Shown: positions 18,766-27,689 of the stretch, one piece after another
Position numbering within the stretch: position 1 is the stretch's first letter
Layout of the letters: each line of letters starts with the position of its first letter
DNA from: Neorhizobium galegae
Lineage (GTDB): Bacteria > Pseudomonadota > Alphaproteobacteria > Rhizobiales > Rhizobiaceae
Length of the DNA stretch: 64,000 bases
Reading direction: 5' to 3'
NCBI RefSeq assembly: GCF_017877135.1
Contig: NZ_JAGIPH010000001.1
Span: 1,116,001-1,180,000, forward strand
Program-made: the position numbers and the translations under genes
The notes under the pieces: generated by a model
Databases searched by the model: none
What the model saw: only the letters and a program-made list of their open reading frames with translations
What the model was told of the DNA's origin: nothing

Positions 18766-19521
18766 ACCGGCCCCGTCCGGGTAATCCACCTGCATGAAAT
18801 AAAGCCCGTCCGGCGGGGCAACCGGCCCGCAGGCCGCGCGGTTGCGGGCTTCGAGCGCCGCGCGCACATCCGCAACCGTCATCTTGCCCTCGCCCGCCAT
18901 TTTCAGCGTGCCGGCAAAGGAGCGGATCTGGTTGTGCAGGAAACTCTGCGCAGACGCCCGGATCTCGATGAGATCGCCGGAGCGCGTCACGTCCAGCCGG
19001 TCGAGCGTGCGCACCGGACTGGCCGCCTGGCAGTGGACGGACCGGAACGTCGTGAAATCATGGTGGCCGACCAGCGTCTGGGCCGCCGCGTGCATGAGCG
19101 TATGATCGAGATCCTTCGACACCCACCAGGCGCGTTTCGCCTCCACCGCCAGCGGCGCGCGGCGCGAAATGATGCGGTAGAGGTAATGCCGGCGCAGCGC
19201 TGAAAAGCGCGCGTCAAAGCCGTCTTCCACCCGTTCGACGTCAATGACCGCCACCTTTTCGCCTGCCATCATCAGATGGGCATTGAGCGCATTGCGCAGC
19301 TTGTAAGGCTGCCAGTCGCGCGACAGATCGGTGTGGACGACCTGGCCGAGCGCATGGACGCCGGAATCGGTGCGGCCGGCGCCGCGCACCACGACGGTCT
19401 CCTGTGTCAGCGACAGAACCGCCTTTTCGAGCGCCGCCTGCACCGAATGGCCATTCTCCTGGCGCTGCCAGCCGACATAGGGCGTGCCGTCATATTCGAC
19501 GGTCATCTTGAAGCGCGGCAT
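18712..19521 (-). CDS. truA: tRNA pseudouridine synthase A
   Basis: 269 residues. It makes pseudouridine at positions 38-40 of the tRNA anticodon stem. Catalytic aspartate lies in [17 protein letters not shown] (about residues 47-63). Other family blocks are [26 protein letters not shown] and [14 protein letters not shown]. The start codon shares one base with the fmt stop, so the two are coupled. The C-terminal tail runs about 54 bases into the opposite membrane-protein gene, slightly longer than usual. Confidence 0.97.
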   Translation of the reverse strand: MPRFKMTVEYDGTPYVGWQRQENGHSVQAALEKAVLSLTQETVVVRGAGRTDSGVHALGQVVHTDLSRDWQPYKLRNALNAHLMMAGEKVAVIDVERVEDGFDARFSALRRHYLYRIISRRAPLAVEAKRAWWVSKDLDHTLMHAAAQTLVGHHDFTTFRSVHCQAASPVRTLDRLDVTRSGDLIEIRASAQSFLHNQIRSFAGTLKMAGEGKMTVADVRAALEARNRAACGPVAPPDGLYFMQVDYPDGAGSARIDVEKSLQNVREEE

Positions 19522-20456
19522 CAGGCGATCCTTGAGCCGGCGGGAAGCGGCGTGCCGCGCAGGAAATCCACCGCGGCAAGTGGCTTGCTGCCGGCCTTCT
19601 GCAGCCGCGTCAGACGCACCGCGCCGTCCCCGCAGGCGACCGTCAGGGCGTCATCCAGCAGAACGCCCGGCTCGCCCTGCCCGTCGGCCCTCTCGCTGGA
19701 AAGCACCTTCACCCGCTCCGTCCGTCCATGGATCTCCACCTCGAACCAGGCACCGGGAAACGGCGACAGACCGCGGATATGGTCATGAACCTCACGGGCG
19801 CTCCGTGAGAAATCGATGCGCGTCTCGCCCTTGTCGATCTTTGCGGCGTAAAGCACGCCGTCGTCTGCCTGCGGCACCAGCGGCAGGTTGCCGGCCTCCA
19901 GCCGCGCCATGGCCTCGACCATGGCTTCCGCACCGACCTGCATCAGCTGGTCATGCAATTCGCCGGCCGTGGTATTCTCGCCGATCTCCACTTCGTGCGT
20001 GAGGGCGACGGGCCCGGTATCGAGCCCCTTTTCCATCTGCATCACCATCATGCCGGTCTTCTGGTCGCCCGCCATGATCGCCCGCTGGATCGGGGCAGCC
20101 CCGCGCCAGCGCGGCAGAAGCGAGGCGTGACCGTTATAGCAGCCGAGCCGCGTGCCCTCTAGCACCGCCACCGGCAACAGCAACCCATAGGCGACAACGA
20201 CAGCGACATCCGCGCCAAAGGCGGCAAATCGGTCACGCTCGTCCTGCTCCTTGAAATTGAGCGGCGTCAGAACCGGAATACCGAGCTCTTCCGCGGCCTG
20301 ATGCACCGGCGATTTCTGCACATCGAGCCCGCGCCGGCCGCCCGGCCGTGGCGGCTGCGTGTAGACCACCACGATCTCGTGACCCGCCTCTGCCAGCGCC
20401 TTGAGCGTGGCCACGGAAAATTCGGGCGTTCCCATGAAGATGATGCGAAGTGCCAT
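19521..20456 (-). CDS. fmt: Methionyl-tRNA formyltransferase
   Basis: 311 residues. It formylates initiator Met-tRNA with 10-formyl-tetrahydrofolate. N-terminal formyltransferase domain: [19 protein letters not shown], then [20 protein letters not shown] with the catalytic Asn/His, and [17 protein letters not shown] with the catalytic Asp. The C-terminal OB-like domain starts near residue 210. It normally follows def directly; here a toxin-antitoxin pair lies between them, 17 bases upstream. Confidence 0.97.
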   Translation of the reverse strand: MALRIIFMGTPEFSVATLKALAEAGHEIVVVYTQPPRPGGRRGLDVQKSPVHQAAEELGIPVLTPLNFKEQDERDRFAAFGADVAVVVAYGLLLPVAVLEGTRLGCYNGHASLLPRWRGAAPIQRAIMAGDQKTGMMVMQMEKGLDTGPVALTHEVEIGENTTAGELHDQLMQVGAEAMVEAMARLEAGNLPLVPQADDGVLYAAKIDKGETRIDFSRSAREVHDHIRGLSPFPGAWFEVEIHGRTERVKVLSSERADGQGEPGVLLDDALTVACGDGAVRLTRLQKAGSKPLAAVDFLRGTPLPAGSRIA

Positions 20457-20473
20457 TTGCGCTGTCCTGTTCG

Positions 20474-20893
20474 TCAGGCCCCTTCAAACGGGTTCACGAG
20501 ACGAAGATCAAGCCCTTCGAAGTCTTTTGTGTTGCGCGTGGCAAGGCTTGCCCCGTGAACGAGACAGATGGCGGCGATCATGGCGTCCTTCGTTTCGATG
20601 GGATGTCCCGTGCGGTGACGGTGTGCGCAGATTTCGCCGTAACGATGGGCAGCGGCGGCTGAGAACGCCAGGGTCCTTGGCTCGAACTCCTCTTCAAGCA
20701 CCCTGTAGGTGTGCGTGAGTTGCTCCTTGCGGGCACCTTCCGGCAGAAGACCAAGGCCATAGCGCGTTTCGGCAAGCGTGATGGTGGTGAGGAAGACCTC
20801 CGATATCAGGAAGCCGTCCAGCCACAGGATCAGCCGCTCGCTATGCTTGCGCCCCTTCAACTCGGAAAAGACATTCGTATCCAGAACGATCAT
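20474..20893 (-). CDS. fitB: PIN-domain toxin, VapC/FitB type
   Basis: 139 residues. The PIN-domain acidic residues are present: LDTNVFSEL (Asp5), LAETRYGL (Glu about 42), [11 protein letters not shown] (Asp about 103) and NTKDFEGL (Asp about 121). So it should be an active Mg-dependent ribonuclease unless bound by its antitoxin. The start overlaps the antitoxin stop by four bases. FitB of Neisseria is the closest arrangement I can name. Targets are usually tRNA or rRNA in this family, but cannot be told here. Confidence 0.88.
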   Translation of the reverse strand: MIVLDTNVFSELKGRKHSERLILWLDGFLISEVFLTTITLAETRYGLGLLPEGARKEQLTHTYRVLEEEFEPRTLAFSAAAAHRYGEICAHRHRTGHPIETKDAMIAAICLVHGASLATRNTKDFEGLDLRLVNPFEGA

Positions 20894-21159
20894 TCGTCAA
20901 ATCGCGGCGGTTCGCGCATTGGTGCATGCCGTGACGCTTCGAGAAAGGCCAATTCCTCCGGCGTCCAACACGCGTCACTTCCCAACAGGGTGCGAATGCG
21001 CTGTCCGGCGGAAGCGGGATTTCCCTCCTGAAGCGTGCGCAGCGACCGCCGCAAATGCAGGGCCGCCTCTTCCGAGAGGCTCCGACCGCTTTGACGCGCC
21101 TGCCGTTGCAATTCCTGCTTCAGGGTCTCATCCAGATTGCGGATCAACAGATCGCCCAT
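20890..21159 (-). CDS. fitA: Antitoxin, ribbon-helix-helix FitA type
   Basis: 89 residues. The N terminus (DLLIRNLDETLKQELQRQARQSGRSLSEEAALHLRRSL, shown here as one continuous ribbon-helix-helix fold) should dimerise and bind DNA. The C-terminal 40 residues, acidic and aromatic (WTPEELAFLE), would wrap the toxin. Upstream lie GAGGGG and, before that, a perfect palindrome overlapping a promoter, typical of an autoregulated toxin-antitoxin operon. Confidence 0.86.
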   Translation of the reverse strand: MGDLLIRNLDETLKQELQRQARQSGRSLSEEAALHLRRSLRTLQEGNPASAGQRIRTLLGSDACWTPEELAFLEASRHAPMREPPRFDE

Positions 21160-21170
21160 TGCGGCCCCTC

Positions 21171-21191
21171 CATGATATCAGTGATATCATG
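21171..21191 (-). promoter_or_regulatory. Perfect palindromic operator of fitAB
   Basis: Two 10-base arms, CATGATATCA and its exact reverse complement, flank one central base. It lies 11 bases before the fitA start and overlaps the -10 of the promoter below. Position and symmetry fit a ribbon-helix-helix FitA operator. Confidence 0.8.
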
Positions 21192-21214
21192 AACGAAGGC
21201 CGCACGAATTTCAA
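21186..21214 (-). promoter_or_regulatory. Candidate promoter of fitAB
   Basis: On the minus strand TTGAAA, a 17-base spacer and CATGAT. The -10 is inside the operator palindrome, so antitoxin binding would block RNA polymerase. Transcription from here could also supply fmt and truA. Confidence 0.55.
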
Positions 21215-21234
21215 GAAGACCGCTTTCAAGCGCC

Positions 21235-21750
21235 TCAGACAGCCTTGCCTTTCGCCGCCTTGGTGAATTTCTTGATCACCATCTCGCGCTTCAGCCGGGA
21301 GATATGGTCGATGAACAGCACGCCGTTCAGGTGGTCGATCTCGTGCTGGAGGCAGGTGGCAAGCAGGCCGTCGGCTTCCAGAACATGCTCCTTGCCGTCA
21401 CGGCCGACATGGGTGACGGTGACCGCGGCAGGGCGCTCCACTTCCGCATAATAGTCCGGGATCGACAGGCAGCCTTCCTCGTAGACCGAGGCGTCATCGG
21501 AGGATTTGACGATCTGCGGGTTGATGATGACGAGCGGCGTCTTCTCCTCGCCTTCGCGGGCAAGATCGATCACCAGGATGCGGCGGGCCACGCCGATCTG
21601 GATGCCGGCAAGGCCGATGCCCGGCGCTTCGTACATGGTCTCCAGCATGTCGTCGGCAAGCTTCAGCACATCGGCGTCCACGCGCTCGATCGGCTGCGAA
21701 ACCTGACGCAGGAGGGGGTCGGGAAGGATGATGAGGGGCTTGATCGTCAT
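21235..21750 (-). CDS. def: Peptide deformylase
   Basis: 171 residues. It removes formyl from N-terminal methionine. The three metal/active-site motifs are in order: [10 protein letters not shown] (motif 1, with Gly where Ala is more usual), EEGCLSIP (motif 2, metal Cys) and QHEIDHLNG (motif 3, HExxH). The ATG at 21750 has GGGGAT upstream. Longer in-frame readings extend into rmuC antisense sequence and lack conservation. It is the partner of fmt, separated from it by the fitAB module. Confidence 0.97.
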   Translation of the reverse strand: MTIKPLIILPDPLLRQVSQPIERVDADVLKLADDMLETMYEAPGIGLAGIQIGVARRILVIDLAREGEEKTPLVIINPQIVKSSDDASVYEEGCLSIPDYYAEVERPAAVTVTHVGRDGKEHVLEADGLLATCLQHEIDHLNGVLFIDHISRLKREMVIKKFTKAAKGKAV

Positions 21751-21873
21751 GAAATCCCCATAGCCCATCTTTTGGATCGATGAAACAGCCCAAACCACCG
21801 GTTTTTGCGCTGAGCTCACAAATGTTCCCGTTTTGATCTTCCCGAAATCATGGATCTCCGGTAGGCTTGCCCC

Positions 21874-23067
21874 ATGCAGAACCGGAATTTTCCCCTTTTC
21901 GACCAGATCCTCCTTTCGCTTCAGGGAACCGGCGGCCTTGTCGTGGTCGCGGGTCTTGTGCTTGCGCTGCTGCTGGTGCTTGTGATGCGCCGCTCGTCCC
22001 GCCACGACGCGGAACAGGCCGAGGAGCGGTTTGCCGATCTGATGCGCGCGCAGATGGAGATGCAGGGCCGCGTTTCGGCCATGGCCGAGGCTCTCGCCAG
22101 CCGGCAGGCAGAGCTGAACCGGGGGATCAACCAGCGGCTGGATGGCATGACGCACCGGCTGGGCTCGACGATTGCCGAGCAGACGAAATCCACCCATGAC
22201 AACCTGCGCAAGCTGCAGGAGCGGCTGGCAGTGATCGATGCGGCGCAAAACAACATCCAGACGCTGGCCAAGGACGTCGTTGGCCTGCAGGCAATCCTCT
22301 CCAACAAGCAGACGCGCGGTGCCTTTGGGCAGGGCCGCATGGAGGCGATTATTGCCGATGCCCTGCCGCAAGGGGCCTATGCCTTCCAGCCGACGCTTTC
22401 CAACGGCATGCGCCCCGATTGTACCATCGCGATGCCGAACGGTGCACCGCCCCTCGTCGTCGACGCCAAATTTCCGCTGGAAGCCTGGCACGCCTTTCGC
22501 GATTCGACCCAGCCGGAGGCGCGCAAGCAGGCAGGCGCGCAGTTTCGCCGCGATCTCGAAACCCATATCCGCGATATCTCGGAAAAGTATCTGATCGCGG
22601 GCGAAACGCAGGATACGGCCTTCCTCTTCGTGCCGTCCGAATCGATCTTTGCGGAAATCCACGAGCATTTTGAGGCGGTGGTGCAAAAGGCGCAGCGCGC
22701 TCGCCTCGTCATCGTCTCGCCGTCGCTGCTGATGCTCTCCATCCAGGTCATCCAGGCGGTGCTGAAGGACCAGCGCATGCGCGAACAGGCGCATCTGATC
22801 CAGGGCGAGGTGGCGCTTCTGATGGAAGATCTTCTGCGGCTGGATGAACGGACGCGCAAACTGCAGAGCCATTTCCTTGCGGCCCAGAAGGATGTCGAGC
22901 AGATTCTTACCTCGTCCGACAAGCTGACGCGGCGGGGTGCCCGTATCGGCGCGCTTGATCTGGAACCGCCGCCTGCAAGTCTCCCGCCATCGGAAACGCC
23001 GGCACGGGAGCGGAGTGTCGACAGCCGGACAGGCTTGTTGAAGCTGAGGGTGGTTGACGAGGATTGA
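21874..23067 (+). CDS. rmuC: DNA recombination protein RmuC family
   Basis: 397 residues. An N-terminal membrane anchor ([21 protein letters not shown]) is followed by a long coiled coil (about 45-145) and the RmuC nuclease-like domain: [38 protein letters not shown] and [15 protein letters not shown]. The D-x(n)-DAK arrangement recalls restriction-enzyme-like folds. In E. coli it limits inversions at short inverted repeats. Divergent from def with 123 bases between them. Confidence 0.93.
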   Translation: MQNRNFPLFDQILLSLQGTGGLVVVAGLVLALLLVLVMRRSSRHDAEQAEERFADLMRAQMEMQGRVSAMAEALASRQAELNRGINQRLDGMTHRLGSTIAEQTKSTHDNLRKLQERLAVIDAAQNNIQTLAKDVVGLQAILSNKQTRGAFGQGRMEAIIADALPQGAYAFQPTLSNGMRPDCTIAMPNGAPPLVVDAKFPLEAWHAFRDSTQPEARKQAGAQFRRDLETHIRDISEKYLIAGETQDTAFLFVPSESIFAEIHEHFEAVVQKAQRARLVIVSPSLLMLSIQVIQAVLKDQRMREQAHLIQGEVALLMEDLLRLDERTRKLQSHFLAAQKDVEQILTSSDKLTRRGARIGALDLEPPPASLPPSETPARERSVDSRTGLLKLRVVDED

Positions 23068-23142
23068 TCTCGTCGGGCAGTGTCCGGCGCGCATCTTTCG
23101 CACATCGCTTATCGGACACCTCAACAGCATAGGCCGCCTGTC

Positions 23143-24042
23143 ATGATCACCGTCTTCGGCTCCGTCAACATGGACCTCATCGCCACCACGGCGCGTCTGC
23201 CAGAGCCGGGGGAAACGGTTGCCGGCACAAGCTTTGCAACGGCCGCCGGCGGCAAGGGCGCAAACCAGGCGCTGGCGGCCGCACGCGCCGGAAGTTCCGT
23301 GCGCATGGTGTCGGCCGTCGGCCAGGATGAATTTGCCGCACCGGCCCTTGCCCTGCTGAAGGACGCCGGCACCGACCTCTCCGCCGTAAGCCCGGTCCCC
23401 GGCCCGACCGGTACGGCGCTGATTCTGGTCGGCGGCGACGGCGAAAACATGATTGCCGTCGTACCCGGCGCCAATGGTACGCTCGATGCGGACGATGGTG
23501 CTGCCGCCGTCGCCAACATGGCAGACGGCGACATCCTGATGCTGCAGATGGAAATTCCCGCCGACGCGGTCGAAAAGGCCATGGTCGAGGCAAAGAGCCG
23601 CGCGATCCGCACGCTGTTCAACACCGCGCCGCTGACGCCCGATGCCATCCGGCTGGCGGGCCTTGCCACGATTGTCGTTGCCAATGAAACCGAGTTCGAA
23701 CTGCTGATCGGCAAGAGCGGCCTTGACGCGGAAAGCCGCCTTGCGGAAATGCAGGCGCTGCATGCCAAGACCGGGCAGACGCTGGTGGTGACGCTCGGCG
23801 GCGACGGTGTCGTCGCCCTGCATGATGGACAGGTTCTGCGCGCCAAGGGCCTCGTCATCGACCCTGTCGATACGGTGGGCGCCGGCGACACGTTCTGCGG
23901 CTATCTGGCGGCAAGCCTCGACCAGGGACTTTCCTTCGAGGCGGCGCTTCGCCGCGCGGCCGTTGCCGGTTCGCTTGCCTGCCTGAAGCCCGGCGCGCAG
24001 CCGGCCATTCCGCTGTTTTCCGACGTGGATGCCAGGGTCTGA
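23143..24042 (+). CDS. rbsK: Ribokinase (PfkB family)
   Basis: 299 residues. It phosphorylates ribose at O5 with ATP. PfkB signatures are [15 protein letters not shown] near residue 39 and the C-terminal [16 protein letters not shown] with the catalytic Asp. FGSVNMDL at the start is typical of ribokinase. I chose the ATG at 23143; upstream in-frame codons are unconserved. No ribose transporter is adjacent, so the substrate is inferred from similarity. Confidence 0.9.
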   Translation: MITVFGSVNMDLIATTARLPEPGETVAGTSFATAAGGKGANQALAAARAGSSVRMVSAVGQDEFAAPALALLKDAGTDLSAVSPVPGPTGTALILVGGDGENMIAVVPGANGTLDADDGAAAVANMADGDILMLQMEIPADAVEKAMVEAKSRAIRTLFNTAPLTPDAIRLAGLATIVVANETEFELLIGKSGLDAESRLAEMQALHAKTGQTLVVTLGGDGVVALHDGQVLRAKGLVIDPVDTVGAGDTFCGYLAASLDQGLSFEAALRRAAVAGSLACLKPGAQPAIPLFSDVDARV

Positions 24043-24080
24043 CAGGCAACCAGCCGCGCTGTCTGTCAGGGGCGGCGCGG

Positions 24081-24109
24081 CTTGCGCTCAAGCGCAAGAC
24101 TTCCCATAT
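24081..24109 (+). promoter_or_regulatory. Candidate heat-shock (RpoH) promoter of hsp20
   Basis: CTTGCG, a 17-base spacer and CCATAT. The -10 fully matches, and the -35 matches 4 of 6 of, the alphaproteobacterial RpoH pattern CTTGAA-N17-CCATNT as I know it. Transcription would begin near 24116. The -35 lies in a CTTGCGC/GCGCAAG inverted repeat (24081-24098), which may alternatively end the rbsK transcript. Confidence 0.55.
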
Positions 24110-24122
24110 GAGGGCCATCAGA

Positions 24123-24166
24123 CGCATGCCTTTCAGGGTGCGCAAAAGTCGCTTGATCCCAAGGAC
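24123..24166 (+). ncRNA. ROSE-like RNA thermometer in the hsp20 leader
   Basis: Two hairpins occupy the short leader. The first (24123-24142) pairs CGCAU-CCU with AGG-GUGCG, with a bulged G. The second (24148-24166) pairs GUC-CUUG with CAAGGAC around a 4-base loop, leaving G24151 bulged. This second stem includes UCGCU, matching the UYGCU box of ROSE elements, and fully buries the ribosome-binding AAGGA (24161-24165) 7 bases before the start. The bulged G facing the ribosome-binding site is the defining ROSE feature. Rhizobial small heat-shock genes are the classic ROSE targets. Confidence 0.72.
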
Positions 24167-24172
24167 TGGACA

Positions 24173-24601
24173 ATGAGCCGCATGACACCGTTCACCAGCC
24201 CGCTGCTGCTGGGCTTCGACACCATGGAAAAGACCTTGGAACGCCTGGCCAAGGCGAATGACGGTTATCCTCCCTACAATATCGAGCGCATGGCGCCGGA
24301 TGCGGCGGGAGAGCCGGAGCGGCTGCGCATCACGCTTGCCGTCGCCGGGTTCTCGCAGGATGATCTCGACGTCAGTGTCGAGGAAAACCAGCTCGTCATC
24401 CGCGGCCGCCAGAGCGAAACGGGCGAACGCGATTACCTTTATCGCGGCATTGCCGCACGCCAGTTCCAGCGCATGTTCGTGCTGGCCGATGGCATGCAGG
24501 TGTCCGGCGCACGGCTGACCAACGGGCTCCTGAGCGTCGATCTCATTCGTCCCGAGCCGGAACGCATGGTGCGAAAAATTAACATTTCCGTCTCAAAGTA
24601 A
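24173..24601 (+). CDS. Small heat-shock protein, Hsp20/IbpA family
   Basis: 142 residues. An alpha-crystallin domain spans about 33-125: YNIERM, ERLRITLAVAGFSQDDLDV, then LVIRGRQ and the dimer-loop region with YLYRGIAARQFQRMFVLADG. A short C-terminal tail follows; I do not see a clear IxI/V oligomer motif except INISV at the end. It holds unfolding proteins during heat stress without ATP. The start is fixed by AAGGA 7 bases upstream. The gene lies under a candidate RpoH promoter and ROSE-type hairpins, and 42 bases before a DUF1150 gene. Confidence 0.94.
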   Translation: MSRMTPFTSPLLLGFDTMEKTLERLAKANDGYPPYNIERMAPDAAGEPERLRITLAVAGFSQDDLDVSVEENQLVIRGRQSETGERDYLYRGIAARQFQRMFVLADGMQVSGARLTNGLLSVDLIRPEPERMVRKINISVSK

Positions 24602-24643
24602 AGTCGTGGCAGCAATGCCTGACATTTCGAGACGGAGGCTCAC

Positions 24644-24901
24644 ATGCTCCTCAAAAACGCGACTGCAAGCCTGACAGAATCCGAACTGGCCCACCTCGGT
24701 TCCGGGGAAGTCGGCTATATCCGCAAGATCCGCTCGGAAGATGTCTCCCGCTGCTTTCCCGAAGCGCCGCAGATTGACCCGACGCTCGATCTCTGGGCGC
24801 TGTTCGGCGCCGACGGCACGCCGATCCTGCTCACCGACAACCGCTCCAGCACCTTTTTCAAGGCTGCCGAAGACGATCTGAAGACCGTAAGCCTCCACTG
24901 A
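24644..24901 (+). CDS. DUF1150-family protein
   Basis: 85 residues, soluble and acidic. The family is known mainly from alphaproteobacteria and often lies next to a small heat-shock gene, as here; the function is unknown. The core reads GEVGYIRKIRSEDV and DLWALFGADGTPILLTDNR. GGAGG lies 6 bases before the ATG. It is likely co-transcribed with hsp20 and therefore heat-induced, which is my inference. Confidence 0.88.
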   Translation: MLLKNATASLTESELAHLGSGEVGYIRKIRSEDVSRCFPEAPQIDPTLDLWALFGADGTPILLTDNRSSTFFKAAEDDLKTVSLH

Positions 24902-24976
24902 GGGTCTTTCGCTTCCCGCCGCGCACCACGCCGGAGCGACAACAGACGCCCGGCACGCGACAGCTCAAAAATTCAA

Positions 24977-25675
24977 TCAGACACGGGTGAAGGTGAGATA
25001 GGCGGATGACCGACCTTCGCGGCGGGCCTTTGCCTCGTAACGCGTGCTCGGCCAGTTGGCGTAAGGCGTCAGCCAGTCCGCCGGCTCCTCGGCTGTCCAC
25101 TGAAAGCCACCATGGGCGGCGCAATGGGACAGCGTCCAGTTGACATAGGTATCGATGTCGGAGGCAAAGCAGAACACGCCGCCGGGCTTCAGCACCCGGT
25201 GAAAGCGCGCCAGATTGACGGCCGATACGAACCGCCGCTTCCAGTGCTTCTTCTTCGGCCAGGGATCAGGATAGAGAAGATCGATATGGTCGATCGAGGC
25301 CTCCGGCAGCCAGTCCAGCAGCGCCGTCGCATCATCCTCATAGACCCGGATATTTTTCAGGCCCAGCTCTTCCACGCGTGCCAAAAGCTTGGCCATGGAA
25401 TTGACGAAGGGCTCGACGCCGAAAAAGCCGACATCGGGATTTTCAACGGCCCGGTGGACGAGATGCTCGCCGCCGCCGAAGCCGATTTCCAGACGAATGG
25501 ATGTGACCGGCTGCGGAAACAGCGAGGCGATGGTCTCTGGCGCAGGCTGCGCCAGATCCACTTTCAGCGCCGGCAGGACCGAGGCCATCAGGTCGGCCTG
25601 GCGTTCCCGCAATGGTTTTCCCTTGCGCCGCCCGAAAAAGGCCTCGGTGGCTCGCGAACGGCGCTCGGATTCCAT
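24977..25675 (-). CDS. trmB: tRNA (guanine-N7-)-methyltransferase
   Basis: 232 residues. It methylates G46 in the tRNA variable loop. Rossmann SAM-binding motif [10 protein letters not shown] (about 62-71), FFGVEPF, and the TrmB signatures [19 protein letters not shown] and TDID-like SDIDTYV. Its ATG lies 13 bases downstream of the metK stop, so it is probably read from the metK transcript. Confidence 0.96.
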   Translation of the reverse strand: MESERRSRATEAFFGRRKGKPLRERQADLMASVLPALKVDLAQPAPETIASLFPQPVTSIRLEIGFGGGEHLVHRAVENPDVGFFGVEPFVNSMAKLLARVEELGLKNIRVYEDDATALLDWLPEASIDHIDLLYPDPWPKKKHWKRRFVSAVNLARFHRVLKPGGVFCFASDIDTYVNWTLSHCAAHGGFQWTAEEPADWLTPYANWPSTRYEAKARREGRSSAYLTFTRV

Positions 25676-25688
25676 CAGTCTGACGTCC

Positions 25689-26927
25689 TCAGTTCTTCAA
25701 GGCTTCCTTCAGCGGCTTGACGAGATCGAGCTTCTCCCAGGAGAAGGACCCGTCGCGACCGGCCTTGCGGCCGAAATGACCGTAGGAAGAGGTCTTGGCA
25801 TAAATCGGCTTGTTGAGGTCGAGGTGACGGCGGATGCCGGAGGGTGACAGGTCCATCACCTTGCGGATTGCCGCCTCGACCTGATCCTCGGTTACCTTGC
25901 CGGTGCCATGCAGGTCAACATAGATCGACAGCGGCTGGGCAATGCCGATGGCGTAGGAGATCTGGATCGTGCACTTTTCCGCCAGACCGGCGGCGACGAC
26001 GTTCTTGGCGAGATAACGCGCCGCATAGGCGGCCGAGCGGTCCACCTTCGTCGTGTCCTTGCCGGAAAACGCGCCGCCGCCATGGGGCGCTGCGCCACCA
26101 TAGGTGTCCACGATGATCTTGCGGCCGGTGAGGCCCGCATCGCCATCCGGGCCGCCGATGACGAACTTGCCGGTTGGGTTGATGTACCAGGCGCAGTCCT
26201 CGGCGATCTTCAGATCGCCAAGCGCTTCGCGGATATAGGGCTCGACAACGGAGCGCACCTTCTTGCTGTCCCAGCTTTCGTCGAGATGCTGGGTGGAGAG
26301 CACGATGGAGACGGCCTCATAGGGCTTGCCATCGACATAACGCACCGTCACCTGGCTCTTGGCGTCCGGTCCGAGCTTGCCGACATCGCCTTCACCCGTC
26401 TTGCGGGCTGCCGAAAGCAGCTGCAGGATGCGGTGCGAATAATAGATCGGGGCCGGCATCAGGTCCGGCGTCTCGTTGCAGGCGTAACCGAACATGATGC
26501 CCTGGTCGCCGGCGCCTTCATTGCCCTGCTGGTCGGCGGCATTGTCGACGCCCTGCGCGATATGCGCCGACTGCGAGTGCAGCAGCACGTCGATCTTGGC
26601 CGTCTTCCAGTGGAAGCCGTCCTGTTCGTAGCCGATGTCCTTGATGGCGCGGCGCGCCGCCGTCTTGAACTTGGCCGGGTTGATCACCTCGTTGCCGTTC
26701 TTGTCGGTCTTCATCAGGCTCGGCGGCAGACGGACTTCGCCGGCAATCACCACGCGGTTGGTGGTGGCAAGCGTCTCGCAGGCGATGCGAACCGTCCACG
26801 GGTCAACGCCCGTCTTGGCGGCTTCCCGGTAGACCAGATCGACGATTTCATCGGAAATGCGATCGCATACCTTGTCGGGGTGACCTTCGGCAACGGATTC
26901 GCTGGTGAACAGATAATTGGCGCGCAT
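25689..26927 (-). CDS. metK: S-adenosylmethionine synthetase
   Basis: 412 residues. It forms S-adenosylmethionine from methionine and ATP. Family motifs are [16 protein letters not shown] near the N terminus (ATP/metal), [12 protein letters not shown] (about 126-137), and the phosphate-binding GGGAFSGKD (about 280-288). Rhizobial enzymes share the slightly extended length. The leader between it and phrR (26928-27064) is AT-rich (TATAAAGATATATTTATG on the minus strand). I looked for and did not find a SAM-II riboswitch core there. Confidence 0.98.
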   Translation of the reverse strand: MRANYLFTSESVAEGHPDKVCDRISDEIVDLVYREAAKTGVDPWTVRIACETLATTNRVVIAGEVRLPPSLMKTDKNGNEVINPAKFKTAARRAIKDIGYEQDGFHWKTAKIDVLLHSQSAHIAQGVDNAADQQGNEGAGDQGIMFGYACNETPDLMPAPIYYSHRILQLLSAARKTGEGDVGKLGPDAKSQVTVRYVDGKPYEAVSIVLSTQHLDESWDSKKVRSVVEPYIREALGDLKIAEDCAWYINPTGKFVIGGPDGDAGLTGRKIIVDTYGGAAPHGGGAFSGKDTTKVDRSAAYAARYLAKNVVAAGLAEKCTIQISYAIGIAQPLSIYVDLHGTGKVTEDQVEAAIRKVMDLSPSGIRRHLDLNKPIYAKTSSYGHFGRKAGRDGSFSWEKLDLVKPLKEALKN

Positions 26928-27064
26928 GCTGGGATTCCCCTCAAGAACAAACCGCTGAATGTCGTAGTCAGTTCGCCATTCAAAAACAAGGACAGAACCA
27001 CATAAATATATCTTTATACGACAACGAAAGGTTTATGCCGGGGCCTTTGGAGCAATTTTGGACT

Positions 27065-27089
27065 AAAAAAAGCGGCCGATCAGGCCGCT
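27065..27089 (-). terminator. Rho-independent terminator after phrR
   Basis: A 7-bp stem (AGCGGCC/GGCCGCT) with a 5-base loop, followed on the minus strand by six T. A shorter T-run on the other side makes it weakly bidirectional. It separates phrR from metK. Confidence 0.85.
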
Positions 27090-27116
27090 TTTCCGGGGAT
27101 ATGCGATGGGAAGCGC

Positions 27117-27536
27117 TTATTCGACGTCAGCCTCGGCGGCCAGCGCCTTGACCAGATCGACCAGCTTGCGGCGAACCTTGGGGTCGGAAATCTTCACGAA
27201 GGCGCGGTTGAGCTGCAGGCCTTCGGAGGACGACAGGAAGTCGACGACGTAATTGGAGCTGGATGCCTCGGCCATGCCGGATGGGCCGGTCGCATGGTCG
27301 CCAGGTGCGTCCTCGAAGAAGAACGAGACCGGCACATTCAGAATGCTGGAAATGTTCTGCAGCCGGCTGGCGCCGACACGGTTGGTACCCTTTTCGTACT
27401 TCTGGATCTGCTGGAAGGTGATGCCCAGGCTCTCGCCCAGCTTTTCCTGGCTCATGCCCAGCATGGTACGGCGAAGCCTGATTCGGCTCCCGACATGGAT
27501 ATCAATCGGGTTCGGCTTCTTCTTGTTTTCAATCAT
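27117..27536 (-). CDS. phrR: XRE-family regulator PhrR/PraR-like
   Basis: 139 residues. The N-terminal XRE helix-turn-helix (about 10-70: RIRLRRTMLGMSQEKLGESL, then TFQQIQKYEKGTNRVGASRL) is followed by a C-terminal helical part. In Sinorhizobium, phrR is a low-pH-inducible gene beside actA; in Azorhizobium its homologue PraR controls symbiotic genes and in Rhizobium it affects biofilms. Here it directly follows lnt (actA), the same pairing. I chose the ATG at 27536 (AGGA upstream); upstream in-frame starts add an unconserved stretch with aromatic/basic residues. Confidence 0.9.
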   Translation of the reverse strand: MIENKKKPNPIDIHVGSRIRLRRTMLGMSQEKLGESLGITFQQIQKYEKGTNRVGASRLQNISSILNVPVSFFFEDAPGDHATGPSGMAEASSSNYVVDFLSSSEGLQLNRAFVKISDPKVRRKLVDLVKALAAEADVE

Positions 27537-27660
27537 CGTCAATGTCCTAGGTTGCTCTTCAATCCCCATAACCCGCATTACGTGCAAACTTATGTTTCTA
27601 CTAAAACAATCGCTGCCCAGGCGATACACGGAAACATAGGATCCAACGAAAGGCTGCAAC

Positions 27661-27689
27661 ACTATGCAATTTTAGGGGTTTCTGGTCAA
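27661..27689 (-). promoter_or_regulatory. Candidate promoter of phrR
   Basis: On the minus strand TTGACC, a 17-base spacer and CATAGT. The -35 overlaps the lnt stop codon. The predicted leader of about 118 bases is unusually AT-rich for this window. Confidence 0.5.

Noticed and set aside
21235..23823. Minus-strand frame of 862 codons ending at the def stop
   Set aside because: Only the last 171 codons (def) are real; the rest is antisense to rmuC and rbsK and shows no family signal. It is not a def fusion.
26928..27064. SAM-responsive riboswitch before metK
   Set aside because: I looked for SAM-II-type and SAM/SAH-type cores in the AT-rich leader. Only a weak GAATG/CATTC stem is present, with no conserved core, so no call is made.
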